Source: an uncultured Pelagibacteraceae bacterium (GTDB lineage: Bacteria > Pseudomonadota > Alphaproteobacteria > Pelagibacterales > Pelagibacteraceae). From it: a DNA stretch of 64,000 nt. Position 1 is the first letter of the stretch; each line of letters starts with the position of its first letter. Of this stretch, positions 20,338 to 29,386 are shown piece after piece. A model generated the notes under the pieces. It was not told the origin of the DNA, made no database searches, and saw only the letters and a list, made by a program, of their open reading frames with translations. The position numbers and the translations under genes were made by a program. Where the stretch lies: positions 41,001 through 105,000 of the forward strand of contig CACOHP010000003.1 in the NCBI GenBank assembly GCA_902627045.1, read 5' to 3'.

Positions 20338-21735
20338 ATGAATAATGATAATAAATTAATTCCTGGTTTACCCTCAGGATTCGAAGATAGATGGAATAAA
20401 AAATTATTTCTCAAAAAAAAACTTTTAAAAGTTATTGAGAAGAATTTTATAAAATATGGATTTGATCCATTAGAGACTCCGTCATTTGAAATTGCGGAAA
20501 ATATTGGATCCTTTCTTGCAGAGGATGACAGTAATCCTATGTCTGATGTTTTTACATTTGATGATGGTGAAAAGAGCATTACTCTAAGATATGATTTATC
20601 CAGTCCACTTGCTAGATTTGTTGCACAGAATAATCAAGAGCTTCCCTCAATATATAAAAGATATGCAATTCAAAATGTATTTAGAAATGAAAAATCTGGA
20701 AATGCTAGATACAGGGAATTTACTCAAGCAGATTGTGATATAGTTGGAAAAGTTAATCCAGCACAAGCTAATGCGGAGCTTTGTAATTTAATATCAGGTA
20801 CACTTTTAGATTGTGGTTTAAAAAAAGATCAGTTTACTATCAATGTCAGTAATAGAAAAATCGTCCAAGGTTTAATTGAAGATTTAAAAATTGAAAAAAA
20901 TAAACAAATTAAAGTAATGAGAGCTATAGATAAACTCGATAAACCAGGGTTCGGTTTAAAGGGTGTTGAAGAATTATTAAAAAAAGAAAGAAAAGATAAA
21001 AGTGGAGCTATTACAAAAGGAGCAAATTTAAGTAATGATCAAGCATCCAAAATTTTGGATTTTTTAAAGATTGAGGATTTGAAGGAATTAAAACAAAATT
21101 TTAAAAATTCTTTTACACAAGAGGGTATTAAAGAATTAGAAGAATTTTTTGAAATTTTAAGTTTTGGATCTTATTTTGATCAAGTTAAAACTAATTTTAC
21201 GATAGTCAGAGGTCTAGATTATTACGATGGGTTTTGTGTTGAAACAAACCTAAATTTTAAAGCAAAAAATATTAAGGGTAAGGAAGTTGATATTGGGAGC
21301 ATTTGCTCAGGCGGACAATACAATAAATTAATTTCTAGATTTAAAGGTGTAGACATTCCTGGAACTGGCATAAGTATTGGTGTTGATAGATTGCTATTTG
21401 CGATGATGCAATTAGATCAGATAAAAATCGATGAACAAAAGCCGATAATTGTATGTGTGATGGATAAAAAATATTTACCAAATTATTATGAGATTTTAGA
21501 TAATTTGAGAAAAAATAATATTAATTCTGAAATATTTTTAGATAGTAAAAAAAATCTTGGCAAGCAACTGACTTATGCAAATAAAAGAGGGTGCCCAGTT
21601 GCAGTAATTTGTGGAGAAAATGAGTTTAAAGAAAATAAAGTAACATTAAAAAACTTACTTGGTATTAAAGGCGAAAATAACCAAAAATCGTTTCCAAAAG
21701 AAAATTTAATAAATGAGATCAAAAAATTTATCTGA
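20338..21735 (+). CDS. hisS: Histidyl-tRNA synthetase (divergent alphaproteobacterial type)
   Basis: LRYDLSSPLARFVAQN, RNEKSGNARYREFTQADCDIVG, IVRGLDYYDGFCVE; start moved to MNNDNKLIPG after the tRNA. Confidence 0.93.
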   Translation: MNNDNKLIPGLPSGFEDRWNKKLFLKKKLLKVIEKNFIKYGFDPLETPSFEIAENIGSFLAEDDSNPMSDVFTFDDGEKSITLRYDLSSPLARFVAQNNQELPSIYKRYAIQNVFRNEKSGNARYREFTQADCDIVGKVNPAQANAELCNLISGTLLDCGLKKDQFTINVSNRKIVQGLIEDLKIEKNKQIKVMRAIDKLDKPGFGLKGVEELLKKERKDKSGAITKGANLSNDQASKILDFLKIEDLKELKQNFKNSFTQEGIKELEEFFEILSFGSYFDQVKTNFTIVRGLDYYDGFCVETNLNFKAKNIKGKEVDIGSICSGGQYNKLISRFKGVDIPGTGISIGVDRLLFAMMQLDQIKIDEQKPIIVCVMDKKYLPNYYEILDNLRKNNINSEIFLDSKKNLGKQLTYANKRGCPVAVICGENEFKENKVTLKNLLGIKGENNQKSFPKENLINEIKKFI

Positions 21736-22765
21736 CAAAATTCTTAGATCGGTAAAATCTAAAGGATTTGAGTATATTGAATTACCTTCTGTGATTGAGA
21801 CAAATCATATAGTGCAGCGATCAGGTGAGAGTTTTAGGAAATTTATTTTTTCATTTACAGATCAGTCAGGTAATGAATTATGTCTAAGACCGGATCTCAC
21901 AATCGCCTCTTGTCTAAGATATTTAGAACACAATTTAAAGGGTAAAGAAAAAATATTTTATAGTGGACAGGCTTACAGAAAATCTCAAAATAAAAAAGAC
22001 TCTATAATAAGAAATCAAGTTGGTTTTGAGATTATAGGATCAAAAGATGAAAAAAATGATGACAAAGAAATAATAAATACATCTCTTAAATCACTCAAAG
22101 ATCTAAAATATTCTACAGGCACTCTCACTATTGGTAATGTGGAGATTTTTAATCTTCTAATATCTAAATTAGATATACCAAAAAGATGGAAATTAAGACT
22201 TACAAGACATTTTTGGAGAGAAGATTATTTCAGTGATTTATTAAAAAGATTAGAGACTAATTCCGATGTAGATCCAACTATTGTTGAAGTTGATAAAAGA
22301 CGATATTTAAAAATGTTAAAGGATGATCAAACTTCTATTGTTGCAGGTAGAACTATTAAAGAAATTTTAGAAAGATTTGATAAAAAAATTAAGGACCCAA
22401 GGAGAGCAAGCAGAGGGAAAAATGTTTCAAAAATTATTAAAGAATTTTTGAAAATTAAATGTCCAATTAATAAAGCTGCGAGTCAGTTGAATAAATTTTT
22501 CAAGAAAAACAGAATAAATCTTGTCGTCGATCAGAAATATTTCCCAATTTCAAAAAATAAAATATCTAAATTGAATGTAGTTTTCTCTAGTGCCTTTGGT
22601 AGACAATTAGAATATTACACAGGAATGGTTTTTAAAATCGATATTAAATCAAAGTCAAAGATTATTAATTGTTGTAATGGTGGCCGTTATGACAAACTAA
22701 TTTCTGATCTTGGTTCAAAAAAACAGATACCAGCAGTTGGAGCTGCGCTTAATCTTAATTATTAG
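21713..22765 (+). CDS. hisZ: ATP phosphoribosyltransferase regulatory subunit
   Basis: HisRS-like paralogue (LCLRPDLTIASCLRYLE...FYSGQAYRKSQ...GGRYDKLI), lies between hisS and short hisG. Confidence 0.85.
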   Translation: MRSKNLSDKILRSVKSKGFEYIELPSVIETNHIVQRSGESFRKFIFSFTDQSGNELCLRPDLTIASCLRYLEHNLKGKEKIFYSGQAYRKSQNKKDSIIRNQVGFEIIGSKDEKNDDKEIINTSLKSLKDLKYSTGTLTIGNVEIFNLLISKLDIPKRWKLRLTRHFWREDYFSDLLKRLETNSDVDPTIVEVDKRRYLKMLKDDQTSIVAGRTIKEILERFDKKIKDPRRASRGKNVSKIIKEFLKIKCPINKAASQLNKFFKKNRINLVVDQKYFPISKNKISKLNVVFSSAFGRQLEYYTGMVFKIDIKSKSKIINCCNGGRYDKLISDLGSKKQIPAVGAALNLNY

Positions 22766-22767
22766 TG

Positions 22768-23454
22768 ATGAGTAATTTTATAAATATAGGAATACCTAGT
22801 AAGGGAAGATTAAAAAAAGATGTTTTAAAAATTTTTTATAAAAAGAAGTTAAAGCTTATTTCTGAACGAGGAGAAAGAGACTTGATTGGATCAATTAAAA
22901 ATAAACCAAATATCAAGATTTTATATTTACATGCAAGAGAAATTCTTGAAAGATTAGGAGATGGATCTTTAGATATTGGATTTTCTGGTTTTGATTTATT
23001 TAAAGAAAGTGCTGTTAATAATCAGAATAAAATAAATATAGAGTCAAAACTTAATTTTGGAAATGCAGATTTAGTTGTTGCGATCCCTGATCCTTGGATT
23101 GATGTTCAAACCATAGCTGACTTAGAGGAAATCGCCTTTGAATTTAGAGATAAAAAGAAAAAAAGATTGAGAGTTGCAACCAAGTACCCAAATTTAACTA
23201 GAGATTTTTTATTTTCTAAAGGTGTTACCCAATTTAAATTAGTTGATAGTTTAGGAGCAACAGAAGCATACCCTTTTACTGGTTCAGCTGAATTAATTAC
23301 TGATATTACTTCAACGGGTGAAACACTAAAAGCAAATAATTTGCGTGTTTTGAAGGATGGAAAAATATTAAAATCTCAAGCTTGTATTTTTACATCTAAA
23401 AAAAATAATAAGAAAAAAGGATTGAAAAACTTAGTAAGACTACTTTCTAAGTAA
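22768..23454 (+). CDS. hisG: ATP phosphoribosyltransferase, short form
   Basis: IGIPSKGRLKKDVLKIF, DLVVAIPDPWIDV, LRVATKYPNLTRDFL, GATEAYPFTGSAELITDITSTGETL. Confidence 0.93.
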   Translation: MSNFINIGIPSKGRLKKDVLKIFYKKKLKLISERGERDLIGSIKNKPNIKILYLHAREILERLGDGSLDIGFSGFDLFKESAVNNQNKINIESKLNFGNADLVVAIPDPWIDVQTIADLEEIAFEFRDKKKKRLRVATKYPNLTRDFLFSKGVTQFKLVDSLGATEAYPFTGSAELITDITSTGETLKANNLRVLKDGKILKSQACIFTSKKNNKKKGLKNLVRLLSK

Positions 23455-23571
23455 TTTGTCTCTAAAATAAATTAGTATAATTCGTACAATATCCAAATTT
23501 CTGATAATTGCATAAAGGCCAATTAAAGCGCCTAAGACAATTATAATTTTAAAAATTAACATTAAATCCAT
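23440..23571 (-). CDS. 43-aa single-TM small protein, 3' end overlaps hisG antisense (not in ORF track)
   Basis: MDLMLIFKIIIVLGALIGLYAIIRNLDIVRIILIYFRDKLLRK*. Confidence 0.55.
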   Translation of the reverse strand: MDLMLIFKIIIVLGALIGLYAIIRNLDIVRIILIYFRDKLLRK

Positions 23572-23640
23572 AAATTAAGTTTTATTAATTTTAACTATAA
23601 ATATCGTTGAAAATAATTATTTAGTATATACTAACAAAAT

Positions 23641-24711
23641 ATGGAATCAGTAATATTAATATTAAATATTTTAATCTTGGTCCTTATTTTAGGAGGAGCC
23701 TTTTACTTTTACCAAAAAAATTCTAAGAAAAAATTAGAAGAAGAAATTGAAGATCAGTCAGAATTATTAGCCAAAAAAGATGAATTAAATGAGTTAAAAT
23801 CAAGCTTTAAAGAGTCTTTCAATCTCATGAGTAAGGAAATTGCCAAAGATATGAGTGGCGCCCTAACTAAAGTAGATGAAAAAGTTGGCAATTTTAATCA
23901 ACAAGTGCAGTTATTAAATCAAAGCCAAGAGGGGATTACTAAAATTTTAGCAGGCGTTAAAAAGTATGGAACTTTAGCTGAATATTCTTTAGATGCTTTA
24001 ATCAAGGATTTGTTACCAGCATCTCAATTTATGACTAATGTGAAAATGAAAGAAGACACTAGTGAAAATGTGGAATTCGCAATCAAGCTGCAAGGTGATG
24101 TGTTAGTGCCTGTAGATTCTCATTTTCCAGTAGAAAAATTCAAAGCTATCACTGATGCATATGATGCAGATGATAAAAAAGCAGTTGCAGATGCTAGAAC
24201 AAAATTAGCAAGTGCATTTAAGGCTAAAGCAAAGAGTGTGATGGAAAAATACATTGTTCCACCTAAAACCTCAAATTTTGCAATAGTGTATGCTCCTACA
24301 GAAAGCCTCTATAAAGAATTAACTGAATACCAAGATCCAAGCACTAAAGAGTTATTAACCCAAGAATTGATGAAAAAATATAAAATAGTAATTTGTGGTC
24401 CAAACACTCTTTCAGCTTATTTACAGTCTTTACACATGGGCTTTCAGTCTCTTAAAATTTCAAAACACGCAACAGAGATTTATGATCATTTAAAAACTAT
24501 AAGTACGAGATTTTCTAGTCATTTTGATAATATTTATAAATTAAGAAAAAAACTTGAAGAGGCCATGACGGTTGTTGATAATTTTGGAAAAGATGCAAGA
24601 TCAATTACTAGAACTTTAGAAAACATAAAAGATCCCGAGCAAGTTGAAAAGGCTGTACTAACAGAGAACGTTGAGAAATTTGTTGAAAGAAATAAACAGC
24701 TCAAAAAATAA
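23641..24711 (+). CDS. rmuC: RmuC-family DNA recombination protein
   Basis: N-terminal TM/coiled coil, LAEYSLDALIKDLLPASQF, DSHFPVEKF, FAIVYAPTESLYKE, GPNTLSAYLQSLHMGFQSL. Confidence 0.9.
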   Translation: MESVILILNILILVLILGGAFYFYQKNSKKKLEEEIEDQSELLAKKDELNELKSSFKESFNLMSKEIAKDMSGALTKVDEKVGNFNQQVQLLNQSQEGITKILAGVKKYGTLAEYSLDALIKDLLPASQFMTNVKMKEDTSENVEFAIKLQGDVLVPVDSHFPVEKFKAITDAYDADDKKAVADARTKLASAFKAKAKSVMEKYIVPPKTSNFAIVYAPTESLYKELTEYQDPSTKELLTQELMKKYKIVICGPNTLSAYLQSLHMGFQSLKISKHATEIYDHLKTISTRFSSHFDNIYKLRKKLEEAMTVVDNFGKDARSITRTLENIKDPEQVEKAVLTENVEKFVERNKQLKK

Positions 24712-24748
24712 TTTCTTTTTTCACATATTACCGATTATAAGAAATCAC

Positions 24749-25435
24749 ATGCGTTGGAACAAAAAATACAATTATCCATCAAGTTCAAGGGCTACTGAAG
24801 ATGGAATAAGAAGATATGTTTTAGGAGAAGCAAAATTACCAAGTGTAACGTCAATACTTGATGCAACAAAATCTGAGGAAGATAAAGCAGCATTAGCAAA
24901 TTGGCGAGAAAGAACTGGCTATAAAGAAGCAGAGGCAATTACTAAGGCGGCTAGTAGTAGAGGATCTCAAATGCATAGTTATTTAGAGTCTTATCTTTTA
25001 GGAAGAGAAAATTTGAGTTTTTTTGAGGATAATGAACAGTATAAAAAAATGGCGAAAGAAATTATTGATAGAGGATTAACAAACAGGTTAGAGGAAATTT
25101 ATGGGGTTGAGTGCACCATGTATTACCCTGAAAAGTATGCGGGCACCGCAGATTGTATTGGACTATATGAAGGAAAGGAAACCATAATTGACTTTAAACA
25201 ATCTAATAAACCAAAAAAAGTAGAATATATAGATTCTTGGCTACTACAAACCGCAGCCTACTCATTAGCTCATAATGTAGTTTATAATTCTAATATCAAT
25301 GCTTGTGTTATACTTGTTTGCACAGTGGATAATTTGTTTCAAGAATTTAAAATTCAAGGAACTGAATTAATTACCTATCAAAATTTATTTTTGGGAAGAT
25401 TAAAAAAATTTCATGAACTATCAAATTTAAATTAA
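24749..25435 (+). CDS. PD-(D/E)XK nuclease of the phage/MGME1-like type
   Basis: LPSVTSILDATKSEEDKAALANWRERTG...SSRGSQMHSYLESYLLG...YAGTADCIGLYEGKETIIDFKQSNKPKK...QTAAYS; start at MRWNKKYNYP. Confidence 0.8.
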   Translation: MRWNKKYNYPSSSRATEDGIRRYVLGEAKLPSVTSILDATKSEEDKAALANWRERTGYKEAEAITKAASSRGSQMHSYLESYLLGRENLSFFEDNEQYKKMAKEIIDRGLTNRLEEIYGVECTMYYPEKYAGTADCIGLYEGKETIIDFKQSNKPKKVEYIDSWLLQTAAYSLAHNVVYNSNINACVILVCTVDNLFQEFKIQGTELITYQNLFLGRLKKFHELSNLN

Positions 25436-25443
25436 TTTAGCAG

Positions 25444-26880
25444 ATGGATAAAATTGTAATTTACGATACTGAAACAACTAATAGCACAATTTGGGGCTCA
25501 ATAATTGAGGTTGGTGCAGTCGTAGTTGATAAAAATTTAAAAGAAATTGGAAAACTAAATATTAGGGGCAGAATGCCTGAGGGAGAAGTGCCAAGTGCAA
25601 AGGCATTACTCGTTAATTCAACAAGTATTGATTTATTAACTAAAGGCAATTATTCACACTATGAATTTTTAGGTGCGGTGGAAAATTTTTTTTCAAAAGC
25701 TGGCCCTGCGATGTTTATGGGTTGGTCAAACTTAAATTTTGATAGAAGGATGTTTCATTTTAATTTCTTTAAAGGTAATAGATATCCTTATCTCACTCAC
25801 TCTTCACCAAATCAAGAACACGATGGTTTGCATATTGCAAGGGCAGCACAAACTTTAAACCCAGAAACCTTAAAAACAGAATTGACTGAAGCTGGGAACC
25901 CAAGTCTAGCCTTAGAAGCACTAGCTAGAATGCAAGGATTTGATACTTCCCAGCAACACACTGCTTTTCACGATGCTTATACTTCATTAAAAGTTCTTAG
26001 AATTATAAGAGATAAACATAAAGATAATTGGGATACTTTTCTAAAAACTTCAACAAAGACAAGAGTGGAGACATTACTTACAAATGACGGTATATATTCA
26101 ATCTTTGAAAATGTTAAGGGTAGAAATATGATGTACCTTGCTTGCACTTTACACCCAAAACATTGTTTTCATCCTTCATACGCATCATGGGGATATCTTT
26201 GGGATCTAAGAAGAGATCCCGAACCATTTTTAAATTTATCCGTTAATCAATTGAGAGATATTTTGAAAAAATTTAGTCCTAAAGCACTTAGGGTTCTAAA
26301 AACAAATAAAGCTCCAGTGGTTATGAGTAAAGAGTATGCCTTAAAACAAAAGCCTTATTCAGACTTCGATTTAGCAACAATTCAAAAAAGAGCTAAACTT
26401 GTTAGAGAAAATGAAAATTTCTGTAAAAATATTCAGATTATCCATAGAGAAGCAGCTGAAGAAAAAGCTCAGACCAAAACTCAGGAAGACTTATTACCAG
26501 AGGAAACTTTATACGAAAAATTTATTCCAAATAAAGATACTGCATTATTTAAGACATGGCATAGCTCTTCGTGGGAGGACAAGTTGAGACTACTAGATAA
26601 GTTTCAAGACAAGCGATGTAGTTGGTTCGGTCAAAAAATAATTTATCAAGAAGCACCACAAATCTTACCACCTGACTTATACAAAAATATTAAAAGTGAA
26701 ATTGCCAGAAGAATTTTAAGTAAAAACAAAGAAAAATGGCAAACAATTAATATGGCATATACTGAAATTGATTATTTAAGAGATCAAGCATCAAACAGAG
26801 ATGATGAGGTTGAATTAAAAAAATTGGATGAAATTAACCAATTTATAATGTCAATTGAAAAGAAGTATGAATTTACATAG
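25444..26880 (+). CDS. sbcB: Exodeoxyribonuclease I (SbcB-like DnaQ-fold exonuclease)
   Basis: IVIYDTETTNSTIWGSIIEVGAV, GWSNLNFDRRMF, QQHTAFHDAYTSL; ExoI-type C-terminal region. Confidence 0.85.
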   Translation: MDKIVIYDTETTNSTIWGSIIEVGAVVVDKNLKEIGKLNIRGRMPEGEVPSAKALLVNSTSIDLLTKGNYSHYEFLGAVENFFSKAGPAMFMGWSNLNFDRRMFHFNFFKGNRYPYLTHSSPNQEHDGLHIARAAQTLNPETLKTELTEAGNPSLALEALARMQGFDTSQQHTAFHDAYTSLKVLRIIRDKHKDNWDTFLKTSTKTRVETLLTNDGIYSIFENVKGRNMMYLACTLHPKHCFHPSYASWGYLWDLRRDPEPFLNLSVNQLRDILKKFSPKALRVLKTNKAPVVMSKEYALKQKPYSDFDLATIQKRAKLVRENENFCKNIQIIHREAAEEKAQTKTQEDLLPEETLYEKFIPNKDTALFKTWHSSSWEDKLRLLDKFQDKRCSWFGQKIIYQEAPQILPPDLYKNIKSEIARRILSKNKEKWQTINMAYTEIDYLRDQASNRDDEVELKKLDEINQFIMSIEKKYEFT

Positions 26881-26914
26881 TTGACTTTATTTTTATTATT
26901 AATAAACACCTATT

Positions 26915-27232
26915 ATGCTTATAAATTTTAAAGATGAGGATTTTGAAAGTAAGATTAAAGGTGAGGATGTATCTGTAATTCAATTTTCAGCAGCTTGGTG
27001 CGGTCCTTGTAAAACATTGAAGCCAATAATGGATAAGTTAGCAGTTGAATATAAGGATAAAGCTGGTTTTTATTATGCTGATATTGAAGATGGAGGCATA
27101 AATACAGGAAGTGCTGCAGGAATAAGAGGTGTACCAACTGTTATAATTTATAAAAAAGGCGTAGAGGTTGATAGAAAAGTTGGTGGGGTTCCAGAGAGTA
27201 ATATTAAAGAATTTTTAGAAAAAAATATTTAG
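26915..27232 (+). CDS. trxA: Thioredoxin
   Basis: FSAAWCGPCKTLKPIMDKLA, GIRGVPTVIIYKKG. Confidence 0.93.
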   Translation: MLINFKDEDFESKIKGEDVSVIQFSAAWCGPCKTLKPIMDKLAVEYKDKAGFYYADIEDGGINTGSAAGIRGVPTVIIYKKGVEVDRKVGGVPESNIKEFLEKNI

Positions 27233-28497
27233 TTAATATTTAAAAATTCACCACTTAAATACAATGAACCAGTAATTAAAAGCAAATCGTTCTCTTTTAA
27301 GTTAATTGATTGAATGGCTTTTTGAATACTCTCCTTATAAATAACATTAGGTATATCCTTAAATTTTTCTTTTAATTCTTTTCCACTTATCGCATTAGGT
27401 TGATTTGGTATATCAACTGTTATTAAAGATGAAATATTTTTAAAATAACTTATATATTCTTCGTGATTTTTATTAGCCATCATCCCTATAATAACATGTT
27501 TGTTACAATCTAAAGTTTGAAGATATTCATTAAGAACTTTTGCTCCGCCAGGATTATGTGAAGAGTCAAGAATCAGTCTATTATTTTTTACTAAGTTCTT
27601 AAGTTTACCAGATTTAATTTCTTCAAGTCTAGCAATATTGGATGCTTTTTGAACTCCATTTATTATGTGTTGGTCCTTAATTTTTATATCCTCTAAAATT
27701 CTTAATGTTGCAATTGCTGTAGCAGCATTCTGAATTTGAAATTGTCCATTTAAGTTGGGTTTTGGAATTTTTAAACCACCATATTTATCCTCATAATAAA
27801 AGAAATTGTTTTCCTTTAAAACAAAATTGTAATTTTCATTAAAAAAGTATTTATTCGCACTATTATCAGATATATTTTTTTTAATACATTCTACAATTTC
27901 ATTAGAATTTTGTTTAGCAACTACTATATTTGAATTTAGTAAAGAGGAGGTTTTTTCAAAAATTATTCTTTCAATAGTTCTGTCATTTTCTGGCAGCCAG
28001 TCTAAATGATCTTCACTACAAGAGGTAACTATATTACAAAGATTTTTTTTTAAAATATTTACAGCATCTCCTCTTCCAAATAGGCCAAATTCTGCAATCA
28101 CGAGATTTTCTTTATACTTTTTGCATCCATAAAAAAATGCAGCTGTGAGGGCCTCGAAATATGTTAAAGGTTGATGATTATTAACTTCTTCAATTTTAGA
28201 TAATAAATCTGAAAGATTTTCGTCACTGATCATTTCATCATTATAAACAAATCTCTCGTTAATACTCTTTACATGAGGAGATGTGTATATATTACATTTA
28301 ATATTTGCTTCTCTAAGTATAGATCTTAAAAAAGAAATTGTACTCCCTTTCCCATTAGTACCACAGACTTGTATACATTTTATTTCATCCTGTGGATTTC
28401 CTAATTTTTCACAAAGATTTTTTATACGATCTAGGCTAAGATCAATTTCTTTAGGATGCAGCTTTTGTAAGCGATTGACTATCTTCTGAAGTTTCAT
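27229..28497 (-). CDS. folC: Folylpolyglutamate synthase / dihydrofolate synthase
   Basis: VCGTNGKGSTISFL, TSPHVKSINERF, DSSHNPGG. Confidence 0.93.
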   Translation of the reverse strand: MKLQKIVNRLQKLHPKEIDLSLDRIKNLCEKLGNPQDEIKCIQVCGTNGKGSTISFLRSILREANIKCNIYTSPHVKSINERFVYNDEMISDENLSDLLSKIEEVNNHQPLTYFEALTAAFFYGCKKYKENLVIAEFGLFGRGDAVNILKKNLCNIVTSCSEDHLDWLPENDRTIERIIFEKTSSLLNSNIVVAKQNSNEIVECIKKNISDNSANKYFFNENYNFVLKENNFFYYEDKYGGLKIPKPNLNGQFQIQNAATAIATLRILEDIKIKDQHIINGVQKASNIARLEEIKSGKLKNLVKNNRLILDSSHNPGGAKVLNEYLQTLDCNKHVIIGMMANKNHEEYISYFKNISSLITVDIPNQPNAISGKELKEKFKDIPNVIYKESIQKAIQSINLKENDLLLITGSLYLSGEFLNIN

Positions 28498-29386
28498 TTT
28501 CTCCAGAATTTATAGCAGAATTTTTCTTTAACAATATTGATAATAAAGTTCCAATTTTTTCAGAAAGATCTTTTCTATCAACAATCAAGTCTACAAACCC
28601 AGTTTTTTCAACATATTCACTTTTTTGAAAACCTTCAGGTAATTCTTCTTTAACTGTTCCCTGAATTACTCTTGCGCCAGCAAATGCAATTAAAGCACCA
28701 GGTTCTGCTATATGAATATCACCTAGCATAGCGTACGATGCAGTAATACCACCTGCTGTTGGATCAGTAATACAAACAATGTATGGAAGATTGTTTTTTT
28801 TTAATTCATTTATCGCTAAAGTTGTTCTAGTCATTTGGGATAAAGAAATTAAACTTTCCATCATTCTCATTCCTCCACCAGCACTAACACACAAAAAAGG
28901 AGTTTTATTTTCAATTGCATACTGAATACCATATAAAAATGCTTCGCCTTCAGCAGCAGCCATCGATGCTCCTAAAAAATCAAAATCAGATGCAACAGCT
29001 GTAATTTTGATATCATTGATTGTTCCACAAACAACCATCATTCCACAATCCATGCCAGTTTTTTTTCTGGCACTCTTTAACCTATCTTTGTAAGATTTTG
29101 AGTCAGTCCAGTTCAGTGGATCATCTTTAGGAATTGGAGTTTTAAAAATTTCGTAACTCTTTTCACCAAAAAGAATATCAAACCTTTGTTTCGGTGTAAT
29201 TCTATGATGTTTATTACATTCAGGTTCGGGACATACCCATAAGTTTTTCTTAAGATCTTTTTTTAAGATAGGGCCTTTACAACATGACGTCCAGTCACTA
29301 TTAGCTATGTCTTCCTTTGTAGCTCTTTTGTGAAGAGCGGACTTGATCTTTTCACCAGCTTTAATTATTTTTGTAATCCAATTCAT
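28451..29386 (-). CDS. accD: Acetyl-CoA carboxylase carboxyltransferase beta
   Basis: Zn-finger C-C...CPEPEC, VSAGGGMRMMESLISLSQMTRT, DPTAGGITASYAMLGDIHIAEPGALIAFAGARVI. Confidence 0.95.
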   Translation of the reverse strand: MNWITKIIKAGEKIKSALHKRATKEDIANSDWTSCCKGPILKKDLKKNLWVCPEPECNKHHRITPKQRFDILFGEKSYEIFKTPIPKDDPLNWTDSKSYKDRLKSARKKTGMDCGMMVVCGTINDIKITAVASDFDFLGASMAAAEGEAFLYGIQYAIENKTPFLCVSAGGGMRMMESLISLSQMTRTTLAINELKKNNLPYIVCITDPTAGGITASYAMLGDIHIAEPGALIAFAGARVIQGTVKEELPEGFQKSEYVEKTGFVDLIVDRKDLSEKIGTLLSILLKKNSAINSGENETSEDSQSLTKAAS

